Shown: in pieces, positions 10,999-22,621 of the stretch
Numbering within the stretch: position 1 is the stretch's first letter
How the letters are laid out: each line of letters begins with the position of its first letter
Assembly: GCA_963691655.1 (NCBI GenBank)
Contig: OY829329.1
Location: forward strand, 56,681,408-56,745,407
Direction of reading: 5' to 3'
Length of the DNA stretch: 64,000 nucleotides
From: Toxonevra muliebris
Lineage: Eukaryota > Arthropoda > Insecta > Diptera > Pallopteridae
Made by a program: the position numbers and the translations under genes
Notes under the pieces: generated by a model
The model's input: the letters and a program-made list of their open reading frames with translations, nothing else
Database searches by the model: none
Told to the model about the DNA's origin: nothing

Positions 10999-12275
10999 AG
11001 TAGAGAGACTGAAAAAATCTTATCACACGTTTTACCTAATAATTTTTTTTTGGGTGTAAAATTTAAAAATTTCTTCGATCTAGTTATCTTTGAAAATTAT
11101 GTCAGTTGTTATTTTTAATGACAAACATGTTGATTTATTGTGAGTTTGATCAAAATAAGTGAAGAAAAAGAAGTACGTCTTAAAATTATTAAAAATTTAT
11201 AAAAAAAATCCGAATTGGTCCTACAAAAAATTGGCCAAAGAATTGAAGGTCTGCCGTCAAACTGTTTCCAATGTTATTAAACAGTTTCAGAAGAATTTGA
11301 CCATTGATAGGAAACCTAGTTCGGGAAGAAAATAAGGACCACATGATATTGGGAAAGCCAAGAAAATAGAAAGCATATTGAAAAGATTTCCAAACACATC
11401 TGGTAGAAAATCTGCCCGATTAGCTCAGTGCTCTGACTATTTGGTGCGAAAAGTTAAGGCCAATGCAGGTTTGAAAACATACAAAATCCAAAAAGTTCCA
11501 GACAGGAATGCTGCAAAAAATTTAGACGTCAAAAGTAGGGCTCGGAAATTAAAATCGAATTTCATACAAAAATATTCATGTTGTATAATAGATGACCAAA
11601 CGTATGTATTGGCAGATTTTACGCAGCTTGCGGGTTAAAACTTTTATGTTGCTGATGCTCGAGGAAATGTCGAAGAACAATTAAGAATCCAAAAGCAGAC
11701 AAAACTTCCTAAAAAATTCCTGGTATGGCAAGCTATATGCAGTTGCGGCAAAATAAGTAAGTCATTTGTTACAGTGGGTTCTATAAATACCGAAATATTC
11801 ATCAAAGAATGTTTGAAAAAAAAGACTTCTTCCTTTCATAAGAAAGCACAATGTGTCCACATATTTTTGGCCTGATTTGACATCATGTCACTACGGCAAG
11901 AAAGCTCTGGAGTGGTACCAAAGTAATAATATAGTTTTTGTACCAAGAGAGGCCAATCCTCCAAATTGTCCGGAGCTAAGACCAGTGGAGAGATATTGGG
12001 CTCTTGTGAAAAGAAACTTAAAGACTCAAAATATCGAAGATTTTAAAAGGAGATGGGCAAACTGTTCCAAAAAGGTGTCTGAAACAACTATCAAATCTCT
12101 AATGGAAGGCTTACCAAAAAAAGGTCCACGAGTTCATAAATAATGTTTAGAACTATAAAAGTTATATTTTTCTGTAATTTGTAAAATATTATCAATTAAA
12201 TAATAAAACTCTAAGATCAACCGTTTAAAAATTATAGAATTTTATATATGTTAAGATTTTTTCGATCTCACTCCT
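10999..12275 (+). mobile_element. ITmD37E-like Tc1/mariner element
   Basis: TA dinucleotides at 10997-10998 and 12276-12277 flank a 1277-bp element. Its inverted termini of about 24 bp share AG-AGNGAGA and then GAAAAAATCTTA, with five mismatches or fewer. The left end reads AGTAGAGAGACTGAAAAAAT and the right end, inverted, reads AGGAGTGAGATCGAAAAAAT. The single transposase pseudogene inside has a 37-residue gap between the second Asp and the Glu. This matches the ITmD37E group first known from mosquitoes. Confidence 0.85.
11155..12143 (+). pseudogene. ITmD37E-like DD37E transposase, several breaks
   Basis: This is a decayed transposase reading frame. The N-terminal helix-turn-helix is visible as YKKLAKELKVCRQTVSNV (from about 11220). 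The catalytic region shows CCIIDDQTYVLADF (first Asp), FWPDLTSCHYG (second Asp) and ELRPVERYWA (Glu). Thirty-seven residues separate the second Asp from the Glu. Breaks are a frameshift near the start (ATA in place of a likely ATG at 11155), TAA at 11333-11335, TAA at 11636-11638, and a shift in the nine-A run ending at 11823, after which RLLPF...NVSTYFWPDL resumes in another frame. The frame ends at TAA 12141-12143. It cannot make an active protein. Confidence 0.85.
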
Positions 12276-12279
12276 TATC

Positions 12280-13235
12280 TAGGAGAAAACTCTGGGGATT
12301 AAAAACACGCTGTTAACTTGAGCAAAGAATCTTCTACGCCGTGAAAGTTTTAAAAACTCGTATCACTTATTGGAAGATGATTTTTCATATATTTGATATG
12401 CGAAATCTAAATCATTTCATAAGGAACAACTTTTTTTCTCTGACATCAAACGTACAGCTTATGTAGTTCATATACTTTCCTCTCGATTGTGTTGAAATGG
12501 CAGCTGTGTAAATGAAATATCAATAAAAAAATGACTTACTGGACTATAATTTTTTTTTTTTGATAAAATTCGATTTGGAAGTGGGCAGCACGGCCATATG
12601 CCTGCCATTCTCAGTCTATCAGAGAGAAGAGAACAAGTACAGAGAAAGAAAATTATTTATGAAACGGAAAGAAGAATTTTATCTCAATTCCCAAACTTTT
12701 TATTTTCATCTATATACTAAATACTAACGTTACGTAATGGTAATCCTTTCTGAATGCAGGATGCTGGATTATCGACAGCACCCATACATACATTGCGCTC
12801 TTAAACAATCTTATTAAAATATCAAGATTCTTTAACTTCTGACTTGTTTCTTATTTGTTTTTTTCCTAAAGTACTTTTTCTATTAGCGTTACTCATGGAG
12901 CTGTTGATCCATTGCATAATTCCTTTCAAATCGCATTGGATTTTTTGCAGATTCATGGTTGGTCTATTTTATTGGTATGATTATTTTGCGGTATTTTCTT
13001 CGGCATTTAATCCAGCCTTACTGTCACTGGCAATGATCTCCGTTTGAAAGACCAACACCATTTTGCCTATAGCGAAGAAGGATCTGTTTTCATTGTATAG
13101 GTACCAACCAAAACTGATGCCAATTATTTTTGGACTGTAACTTTTTCAGCAATCCTGTTCTGCTTATCATCCTCTTTTAGTAGTAAAATTCATATATTTA
13201 TGTACATACATAAAAAAAAACGAAGGACTGCATAA
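12280..13235. other. Non-coding stretch
   Basis: No recognised gene or transposon end. The sequence is AT-rich with ordinary base composition for the window. Confidence 0.4.
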
Positions 13236-13236
13236 T

Positions 13237-14467
13237 GTTTAAGCTCAAAGTGCTTCTGAGCGTCCTGATGGCATAGCTCCAATCATTTGTAGAAACTGTG
13301 CATCATCTTTGTCTGTCCCACAGCTTTTAATTTTTAATGAATCAATTGCCTCTGGAGTTTTCCTTGATGAGTGGAAACTGTCTTATATTGTCCCGATTCA
13401 TAAATCTGGTCCTAAGCAAAACATTTGTAACTACAGATCTATATCTAAACTCTCAGTAATTCCTAAGTTACTTGAAAAATTTGCTTCTGAGAATCTGTCA
13501 TTTCAAGTTAATAATGCTTTATCTATTCATCAACATGGTTTTCTGATGGAAAGGTCCACTACCACTAACCTAGCTATTTTTTTGTAACCATGTTGTTAAT
13601 AACTTCACTTCAGGATTTCAGACTGATGTTATATTCACAGATTTTGCAAAGGCTTTTGATAAGGTTAACCACATTATTCTTATGGCAAAACTCTCAGCTT
13701 TGCGATTTAACGTTAACCTCCTTAATTGGATTATTTCATATTTATCGAACCGATCTCAGGCTGTCAAAATTGGAGCTATTGTCTCTGATATTATCAGAGT
13801 TCCATCTGGCGTTCCTCAAGGGAGTCATCTTGGCCCTCTCTTATTCCTTTAACTCATAAATGATCTTCCTCTAGTTGTAAAATATTCGAGATGCCTGTTA
13901 TTTGCCGACTATCTAAAACTCTTCAGGTCCATTGAATACAGAGCTCATAGTGATCTTCTGCAAGTTGACATTGACTCGGTAGTTGCGTGGTGTTCTCGCC
14001 ACAGTCTACCAATTAACGTAGCTAAATGTGAACGTTTAACTATTAGCAGATCGAACTCTCCTAACTACTATGACTACTTTATAAACTCATCTCTACTCAA
14101 TAGAGTGTTCTCAAAAAAGGATTTGAGTGTTGTTTTAGATCCGAGGCTGGATTTCAAGGACCACATTAACTTTATTGTCAATAAAGCTTACTCGATGCTT
14201 GGTTTCTTAAAGAGGAACTCTATTGAATTCTCTGACCCTTTCACTCTTAAATCGCTTTACATATCACTTGGTCGGTCTGACCTAGAATATTGCTCAGTAA
14301 TCTGGAGTCTCTCATCAAACCTTCACTCTTCTAGAATTGAAATGGTACAAAACAAAATTTACTAAATTCCTTTTCTATCAGTTAAAGTGGAGTATTTCTC
14401 GCCCATATTATCCTTATTTCGGATGTGCTCCTTAGTTCTTAGGCGTAAAGCATTTTCAATTATATTG
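13237..14467 (+). pseudogene. Jockey-like LINE reverse transcriptase, 5'-truncated
   Basis: This is the reverse transcriptase part of a non-LTR retrotransposon ORF2, which copies element RNA at the target site. Recognisable blocks in order are RPDGIAP, EWKLSYIVPIHKSGPKQN, QHGFLMERSTTTNLAIF, VIFTDFAKAFDKVNH (palm Asp), SGVPQGSHLGPLLF and LLFADYLKLFRS. Then come the thumb-like DLSVVLDPRLDFKDHI and SLGRSDLEYCSVIWS. The frame breaks in the T run at about 13575-13583 and at TAA 13850-13852. The catalytic box reads F-A-D-Y instead of F-A-D-D (TAT at 13910-13912), which alone would abolish activity. No endonuclease domain precedes it, so the copy is 5'-truncated. Block order and wording resemble Jockey-group elements; the exact family is uncertain. 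Confidence 0.88.
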
Positions 14468-15424
14468 CACCCAAAAAAATACCCATCTCTAAAACAAAGA
14501 AAAAGTTTCCTTAATTTGAATCCACGAAAATTTCTCTCGTTTAAGTAAATTTTCCTCAAAATGAAGAAAAATGTGCTCCTTTCATGCAACTATGGTGTTC
14601 AATTTGAAGTAAGTTATGTCTTAATTTTTACAAATTTAGTTTTATAGAAAATGTAAGAAAGAGACGAATATTTTTAAAGAAAATGTTCTCCATACAAAAT
14701 TTTGGTATACACAAAAACTAGCTTTATTTTTTTGGCCTTAGCAGACAATCGCGTACGCTTTGTTTTTCTTTTGAATTTTTTAGTTGGCGTCTCTATTTTA
14801 AGCGAAGCGGTTGTGTTTGTGGCTGTTGATATATCTTGTGAAAAAAAAAAATAAAATATATTGAAAAGATATAAATTTCAATAAACTTCAATTTATAATT
14901 TTTGGTGGCCATAAGGAACTTTTGATCATTTCAAGGCGACGACGCCTGTAGTGTATGTAAAAATACGTATGAATGTAAACCTTAATATTTATTAAAAATA
15001 AAATAATAAATGAATACAAGTAACAACATGATTTCTATGCCTTTTAATTAAAACAAAATTGTAGAAAATATTCCAAAATTGAGGATTTTTTTTTCTAAAA
15101 AGGTAGTAAATTGACTTCAATTTATGAAAAATTATTCCTCAAACTGAGGAAAATTGTACCTAAATTATATACAATTTCTCATAATAAAATAAAATATTAT
15201 TCATTTGAAAAACGCAATTTCTACAAATTGTAGACATATTTCTTTAATTTATAGAAAGCTTCCTTCTTTCATAGAAATTTTTCTCTAAAATAAAGAAAAA
15301 ATTTTTCCTCAATTCAAAGATATTTTGTATATCTAAATGAGGAAACCGTTTCTATGGCGCCAAATCATTCCCATTTTTCCTCAATTTGATAGCCGTTTTT
15401 TTTCAAACGAGGTAAGTATTTCTC
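14468..15424 (-). mobile_element. Non-autonomous TIR element with basic ORF, copy 1
   Basis: 957 bp inserted in the LINE, and nearly the full reverse complement of 29058-29920. The left end CACCCAAAAAAATACCCATC matches the inverted right end of copy 2. The other end lacks the outermost CACCCA. Many CCTCA/TGAGG motifs (for example CCTCAATTTGATAG and CCTCAAACTGAGGAAA) are spread toward both ends. On the minus strand at about 14720-14835, a short basic frame (ETPTKKFKRKTKRTRLSAKA) is shared with copy 2. No transposase is visible, so it would be moved in trans. Confidence 0.75.
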
Positions 15425-15770
15425 ACGTTGTCTCCGAGTCCAGTTCCATTTCTGGGAACAATATTGTACAACATCTTATGCTCTGAATGAACCTATAGCG
15501 CGTTGTGTCAGGGTAACTAATTCAATTTTGCCTAACATTGATATCTTTGCCAACATTCCCAGGAAATCTCTTAAAGATAATTTGCTTTTAGTTCTATTAA
15601 CCTGTGGCAATTCTTGAATTTTAGTTTAGTACGTAAACATATTCTTTGCTTATTTTAGTCTTTAAGTTTATTGTTTGCATAATGTTTATATTTATTTTAT
15701 TATTCCTGTTTTGTAATTTTTAAGTAGTTTGTAAGAGTCAATACATGAAATGGGGGGAAAAAAGTAAAAA
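15425..15770 (+). mobile_element. 3' part of the interrupted Jockey-like LINE
   Basis: After the inserted element the LINE coding remnant resumes (VVSESSSISG, then SLPTFPGNL) to about 15620. An AT-rich 3' region with an A-rich end near 15755-15776 follows. It joins in the same orientation with 14467. The right border is approximate. Confidence 0.5.
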
Positions 15771-15779
15771 AAAATCAAT

Positions 15780-17250
15780 TCGGATGGAACCCATTATTAA
15801 AATGTATAACTCCATTCGGAACAGAGCGTGTCAGAATAGTGATTGGTTACCGTTTTGTTTCAGTTCCCCATTACTGCTCCGTTTTATCCAAAAGACTCCA
15901 GGTTATGGTTTGTGCATAAATTGTTGAAAAAGATTTGTGGTTTATGCATATTTATTCAAAGTGAAGTTCTTTTGAAGAATCACTTTTTCGGCTACTTAAG
16001 AAGAAAACAGCTAGGCTCTCTAAAGTGACAACAGAAGTAATACGCTTTTATGTGCGTAAAGGTAATTGAAAATTCTTTATCATATTTAATATCAATCTAT
16101 ATTGTAAAGTTAATTAGGCATAGTAGTACTCTATTGAGTTCTGGAGACATTGTCGAAATGTTGACTGTGTAACTCTATTCTGTTGCTGTGAATTTAAATA
16201 TGGATATAGTAGAAATTAAACGAAGATGAATGGCATTTCGTTTATGTTCCGGATTCCAAAAAGGGACTATATTCCAATGATGATTTCGTAAGCTATTTCT
16301 TTTTTTCTCAAGAATCCTTAAACCAATCGAATATTTTTCTAACTTGTTAATATGTTTCGTTTTGAGATGAATCATCTGAGACAGACTCAATCTCAATCTT
16401 GTGTCCTCAGCTCTCAAGTCCCATTAAGGTTTATAAACAATAAATTTACGTTTATCTGTGATTTTATTTTCAAACTACCAGATGCAAACATATCCACACT
16501 ATCATTAAAATGAAAAAGTTTATATATGCAAATGTTTAAATTTTCAATGTTAAAAAACCATTAAAATCTTAAATATTTTTTTTCTATTTATCATAAAATA
16601 AAGCTGAAAAGTTTATGTAAATTACCTAGTTATATAAAAATAGTTAGTCACACACATATTTCATTTGCAGATTATTCCGAAATTTGCTGAATTTAAATAT
16701 AAAATCATTTTATTTAATATAAATAATCGCAAAGAGTATGTAGGTACCTGCACTTTCAATGAACATTTCAAACACATTTTACAGCTTATATAAAAATCCG
16801 CATAATAAAGTGAAAGCAGACGTATACATATTTAGTTAATACAAAAACAACAAAAATATATGAGAATTCAATGCACTTGCAGTGCATTTGCAGTGAGTGT
16901 GTACATTTGCATTGAATTGAATTCAATTGAATTGTATGCATTTTTCTGCCTGCCTGCCTGCTACAGAAACAAATAGCATAGCGTATACAGTGAAAATGCA
17001 TAGGTTTAGGTTATATACAACATTTTTTTTTTTTATACACAATCATTATTTTTGTGAGGAATATCTATGAGAAAAAAATAAATATATAAATGTATGCACT
17101 TGTAGTCGTATATATTGAAATGCATTTTGCATCTAGTATATGAAAGATGCATTGCATAAATTTTGCATAAAATACATTATTCAAAATTCAACTAAAATTT
17201 TAAGCTTTAGAAAATTTACGAGTACTCGCATGTAGGTAGTCGCACTACAC
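15780..17250. other. Non-coding stretch
   Basis: No recognised gene. A short palindrome-rich patch at 16915-16935 (GAATTGAATTCAATTGAATT) and TGCA repeats near 16871-16893 are low-complexity. Confidence 0.4.
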
Positions 17251-17269
17251 TGAGAGAAAAACTAAACTT

Positions 17270-17770
17270 GTTGCAAAACTATTTTTTATTTGGATCCAAT
17301 TTCAGACTAAAAGCATACCAAAATTCAAACCATGATTGGACTAAAACTTAGACCAGAATTCAGCCAAAAAAGTCAAGCCGAAATTCAAACCGAATTTCAA
17401 AGCAAAAACCTACCGAAATTCAAACCAAAACTCTGAACTAAATTCGCAATATGTCTGAGACCAAAGGTAAATTAAAATTTATACCAAAGGTTAGACCAAA
17501 AATAGATCAAAATTTAGACCAAAACTCAGATCAAAATTAGGCCAAATTCAGTCTAAAGGCAGACCAAAATTCAGACCAAAATCAAACCTAAACTTACACC
17601 TAAAACATACCAAATTTCAAACCTAATCTGCGACCAAAATTTAAATCGAATGCAGGAACAAAAGTAGACGAAAATTTGGATCAGATCTCGGAACAAAAGC
17701 GGATACAAAATTAAACTGAAAACTTGATCAAATTTTAGACACCAAATCTTAAATCTGTCATGTGGTAACA
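17270..17770 (+). repeat. Degenerate GACCAAAATTCA tandem repeat, locus 1
   Basis: About 500 bp consist of imperfect units of roughly 12-13 bases with the theme AGACCAAAATTCAGACCAAA. Three other loci carry the same theme: 33990-34620 and 51940-52480 in inverse orientation, and 45930-46515 in this orientation. Low-complexity open frames across it are by-products of the period being near a multiple of three. Confidence 0.75.
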
Positions 17771-17779
17771 GAACTAAGC

Positions 17780-18500
17780 TGAAAAATTCAACTGATTTCC
17801 TTAATTTTTGGGCCTGAAGGATGATTAGATTTTCGTCAGGTAAAATCGATGTGAAAGAGAAAATAAATATTCAATTTGAGTATTTTTGAATTCAAACAAT
17901 GGTGAATCTAATTACGATAGACTCAAGTGGTTTATGAAGAGGAACTGAAAAAATACTAATTTATTTGCTATAATTAGAAATGAAAAAAAAAAATAGTTTC
18001 TTCCTTATATTTTTCATTAGATCACCCTCATACTATATATTCAAGTTGAACTCAAGTACGAAATCATTGATAGAAATTGTTTTATTATTAAATATTGTTC
18101 AATTATGTTTTCATTTGAATCAATTATTTTGTTATTTGAATTTCCTATTTCGCTTCTGTCAGTGTCTGTACTGTTAAGTCGGTAGGAAGGTATTCAAGTA
18201 TTTATGTTGCAAGGTAACTTGCCTGCTGCATATTTTGTCCATATACTTGTACTTATACTTATACTGGTTTAGTACCTATACAAAGCGTTTTCATGTGTGA
18301 ATTGTGCATGAAGGATTTCCATTGCAATTTTTATAAGGATATAGAAGCATATACTACAAATATTTGTATTTGTAAGTATATAACTAAATGCAATTTAACA
18401 CTGAAGCATGTGAGTTCTTGGCTGTTATTGCTGCTACTGCTGTTGTTTTTTTTTTACTTCCGTATTTATATGTATTTCCAAGCAGAAAATAAATATACTT
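17780..18500. other. Non-coding stretch
   Basis: AT-rich with no recognised gene; the small frames are compositionally biased and lack motifs. Confidence 0.4.
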
Positions 18501-18507
18501 TAATATG

Positions 18508-18508
18508 C

Positions 18509-18538
<30 letters not shown>
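18508..18538 (+). repeat. (AAT)n microsatellite
   Basis: About ten uninterrupted AAT triplets. An open frame with a run of asparagines over it is a by-product. Confidence 0.9.
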
Positions 18539-18539
<1 letters not shown>

Positions 18540-19006
18540 TCAGCAATATTACCATGTGTAACAGTGCATGCATTCGTTTTAGATTATTGTAATTGTACTT
18601 CCTTATTTACAAGTTTACTTACATATTTTGTTTTTATTTTTCTGAAAATATGAAAAATTGATTCCTAGAAACAATCAAGCAGAAATATCTTTTCTGTGTT
18701 TCATAGGAATTTTTCTTTTCTGCTTCACAATTTTTTCTCATATTTCATTTTTATTTTACATTTTTGTAAAATTCAATATTAATAATTTCCTAGAAATAGC
18801 AATTTCTCAATTCTTTCTACAAAGAATATTGCATTCCAGAGCATTGTATTGCTTTGTATTGTTGAGTATAGCTACATAAATTGTATAAATCTTGAATCTT
18901 ATTATTTTTCTACGAATTCAAAAAAAAAAGAAGAAATTTTACTGTAATATTTATCAATTTGTAAAAATAGTTTTGCAATGGACATAAAATTATATTATTA
19001 CATGAT

Positions 19007-19170
19007 ATAGGTTAGGTTGACTGGCTGCCAAGGGAAACACTTACGCCAGAATCTGTTCCAGAAGAGAGAATCAACCAACAGACCAAGACGATAAGCGACC
19101 ACCAGACCTTCCGGGTGAAAGTCTACTGCGCTATCCACTAGACTACCGAGGTAGTTCGTTCCATTTTGCG
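19007..19170 (-). mobile_element. Diverged tRNA-like SINE fragment
   Basis: Read on the minus strand, a tRNA-like head (GGTAGTCTAGTGGATAGCGC, then AGACTTTCACCCGG) resembles the head of the 315-bp SINE at 27395. The fragment ends in CAGTCAACCTAACCTAT, like the SINE tail. The part corresponding to the T arm and box B appears deleted. Likely an old or related member of the same family. Confidence 0.55.
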
Positions 19171-19199
19171 GGGGGCTTCGGTACTCACATGAAGTTATA

Positions 19200-19800
19200 T
19201 ACTTTGCAGACAGAGGGTAAAAAAAGCTGAAAAGGAAAAAGAAAGGGAGAATGGATAGGTATAAAGAGATAGAGAATGGGAAAATAAAGAGAGTGAGAGA
19301 AAGTAGAGAGTAGGGCAGAAAATTATGAGCAGTAAGGGAGGGGAAATGGAGCAAAGAGAAATTGGAATGAAACAGGGTAAATTGAACGAAAGGAAGTAAT
19401 AGAAAGAAACATGGAGGAGTGAAACAAAAGAATAAGAGAGGGTGGAAAAAAAAGAGAAAAGGGAAAAGGATGAAGGAGAGATGGAGAGACAGGCAATGAA
19501 GAGAACTGAAAAGCAGAGAGTAAAGACGGAGAGAGGAAAAATATAGAGAGAAGTGAAATAGAGAGAGAGAGGAAAATGGGGAGAGAGAGGATATATAGCG
19601 AAAGAGGGAGAATAGAAACAGAGAGAGAAAGAATAAAGAGAGTGAGGACAGGGAGAGAAAGAGGGAATAACATAGAAAGGCGGGAAAGAGGATGTATAGG
19701 GAGAGAGAGGCTAAAGAGAAAGAAAGAGATAAAGAAGGGGAAAAGATGAAGAAACTTATAAACAGAAAGGCAAGAGAGAGGCAAGACCAAAAGAAAAGAT
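19200..19800 (+). repeat. Polypurine GAGA-rich tract
   Basis: About 600 bp are almost all A and G on the plus strand, with interspersed GAGAGAGAG and GGAAAG motifs and irregular spacing. The long minus-strand frame here (170 codons of Leu/Ser/Pro/Phe) follows from the polypyrimidine complement and is not a gene. Confidence 0.85.
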
Positions 19801-20159
19801 AGACCGATGAAAATCACTTTTTGATCGCTGCTCATGAACCTTTATAAAGTATAAAAGAATGAAGAAAAGGAACTGATGAGAAACTTTAGTCCGCCATATT
19901 TGGGTGAATCTTATCCTCCTAGTATAGACCGGAAAACAGAAACTTGAAAAATCAGAGAACAGGGGTTAGATTCTCTAACTGGAAAGTGTACACCACTCAA
20001 AAAAAAGTCTCCGAACAAATTTTAGTGAGTTTTCCATGGCCAGTGCCTACAACTTTAACACATAAAACTCATTTTCACAGTTAGAGTATCGAAAAATTTT
20101 GAATGTACAAAATTTTCAGTGTACACTCAAAAACTAACAGTTTAGGGAAACCAGAAACT

Positions 20160-20420
20160 TGGGGACAGCAAACAGAAACCGAAAACCTAGAATAAGAGAC
20201 CAGCAACCAGAGACCAGAAACCAAGATCCAGAGACCAAAACCAGAGATCAGAGAGCACAAAATATAAATTATAGGCTTTGAATCAGATCAAAGGTAGAAA
20301 CTAGAGACTAGATTGGGACCAGGGGCCAGATGCCATAAACCAAAGACTAGAAATGATAAACAAAAATAAGACACCAGGTAGTAACCAGAGGCCAGTACAG
20401 GAACAAGAGAGGGAGCGCAA
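20160..20420 (+). repeat. Degenerate ACCAGAGACC repeat
   Basis: Imperfect repeats of AGACCAGAAACC, CAGAGACCA and AACCAGAG fill this interval. It is simple-sequence-like and non-coding. It resembles but is not identical to the GACCAAAATTCA loci. Confidence 0.6.
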
Positions 20421-20729
20421 GAGTGCCATCCTTTATCAGTAATTTTTGGGAGAAGGTCAAAACGATTACTTTCACTGCAATGGCATGAAATGTAAAAAGT
20501 GTTTCCTCTCTTAGCAATTGCTGGCTTCGTAGTGATGGAAGATTGCTACTGCAAACACGACCCTAAGAGCTACTCAGAGAAATTACTAATAACCACAGTC
20601 TCACACGTTTTCCTTTGGCAGATCATTTTATAATTGATAGTTTTGAAATGAAATTTTGATTCTGAGGAAGATATTTAATAACAAAAAAATCTAAGTTGCA
20701 TTTAGAAAACAAAAAAAAAAATCCGGAGG

Positions 20730-21983
20730 AGGCACCTTTCTAACCACGGTTTCCGTCAGCAGTCCAGGTAATGTCTTTATTGAACCATTTGGTTCTCCGG
20801 ATGAAGGTAAGAAGATCCGATAGTTCCACTTTCGTTATCTCTGTTAGACTATTGAAAAAGCGCGACCCCAAACTTTGGAGTCTACCCATCTGCAGCCTTG
20901 AACATTGACGTAGAAAGTGAAGAATCGATTTAGTCTCTTCTTCATCATGACAACTTCTACACAGTCTGCTCGTTGGAATACGCCACCGTTGAAGCATTGG
21001 TGCAATAACACAATCTCCAGTGATGACTCCTGTGGGCAGACGTACTGCAGATTTGTTGTGCCCTTAGAGGACATTTGTCTTCTTCCTATCTAACAATGGC
21101 CACAAGACCCGTGAAACTATACAGTCATCTAGGTTATCTCAAGCGTCATTTGACACCGCGATGGTGTACTCGTCTCTTTTTCTAAATAGTTCACACATCG
21201 GAGATTGTATAGAGGTAACCCAGCAGAGAGTGACCTTGTGGTGCTCAATGGCCATCAGTGAAGCATGACATTTCTTTAACTATTTTGGATTCTATTGCCT
21301 TCATTATCGAGCTGCTTTCTTAATAGCAAAAATCTCTGACTGAAAAACGCTGCAGCTGTCAGGAAGACGATACGACCGCTTTAACTGCAGGTCTTCGGTG
21401 TAGAGACCAGCTTCAGTTCCATTCTCCATCTTTGAGCCATCGATAAAGATGATAATGCCAGCATTACCTGTTACCGAACCCGACTCCCAGTCTTTCCTGG
21501 TTGGATATAGAGTTGAGATTCTAGTAATAAAATCTAAATTTGAAGTCATAAAATCCGAGGCCACATCTAAGTCAGCTTTGATTAAATTTTGACCTCTTCG
21601 CGTTATCTCACTCAAAATTGTAGATTGTCCAGAGTTTGCTGATCTCCACACGTTGGATTCTCTTAGTCTCCTTTTAGAGCTCCTTTTGCGGCACGGCCTT
21701 GAACAAACACCCGTAACGGTAAGACATGAAATATCATATTCAGACCTTTCTGAGGTGCACTACTTACAGCCCTTGAGATCCCCAGGTTGACAAGTCTCTG
21801 CATTTTTCCCATGCGTGCTTGGTTGCTCTTCTTACCCAACGCCTGCCACCAGACGAGGGACCCATAGGTGATGATGGGTCGAATGATTGTGATGTACATT
21901 CCATGAATAAAGTACGGTGACAAACCCCATCTTTTCCCAAAGGTCCTTTTACAGGTATAGTATGCAGCCAGCCCCAAATTAAA
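20730..21983 (-). pseudogene. RNase H-bearing LINE ORF2 3' part, degraded
   Basis: This is the C-terminal half of a non-LTR retrotransposon polyprotein. In order on the minus strand are a thumb-like segment (YFIHGMYITIIRPIITYGSL, then LGISRAVSS and LNMIFHVLPLRVF), an RNase H start (IIIFIDGSKMENGTEAGLY, then CSVFQSEIFAIKKA) with the Asp and Glu of the RNase H fold, and a CCHC-like zinc knuckle (CRSCHDEEETKSILHFLRQC). Lesions are a frameshift near 21655, stops after 21304, and an internal loss within the RNase H C-terminus. RNase H within ORF2 is known from the I, R1, LOA and related clades, so it belongs there and not with the Jockey-like copy. The 5' end stops abruptly near 21983. Confidence 0.82.
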
Positions 21984-21999
21984 ATAATGGTTAAGAAAA

Positions 22000-22590
22000 A
22001 ATATTTTTTAAATGCGATTATCTCAAAACTATAGTTTGCATATACATCATATCATTACTAAGGTGCCGATTTCATTAGTAGGTGGTGGCTGAAAAGCTTA
22101 ACAGGTATATTTGGTATAAATTTGCGATTGTCCTAGTACCGACAAAGAATTTGCTGACAACTGTTAACTAGATCCAGTTCAGTACAAAAACTAGTGTATC
22201 TAAAATAAAATTATATTACATTTGAAAGATTGAAAAAATACCAGGCGCTCTATCTATTATTAAAATATTGAAAGCTTCTATTGGCATTTATGTATGCAAA
22301 ACAAAACACAAACAAAAAACAGGAAACGCGTATATAATACATTAATTAAATGCAAAGCTTATGCAAAAGTATAACGCTCCCATATTTTAACTTTCAAAAT
22401 ATTATTAAAATTCATTTTAATTAAAAATGCAGCATTGGCAATATAAATTTATGTTTTATTAACGAAGAGTCTGAACAAATGTTGATTTAAGTTTTATTCG
22501 TATTTTTGCTCTTAACTGTTTCCGATGCGATTGCAATAACTTGAACAAAAATGAAAAACAAAAAAAAAAAAAAAATTCTGATAACCAAAC

Positions 22591-22621
<31 letters not shown>

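Noticed and set aside
19323..19835. Minus-strand open frame of 170 codons, rich in Leu/Ser/Phe/Pro
   Set aside because: It is the pyrimidine complement of a GAGA-rich simple tract. There is no domain and no plausible codon pattern.
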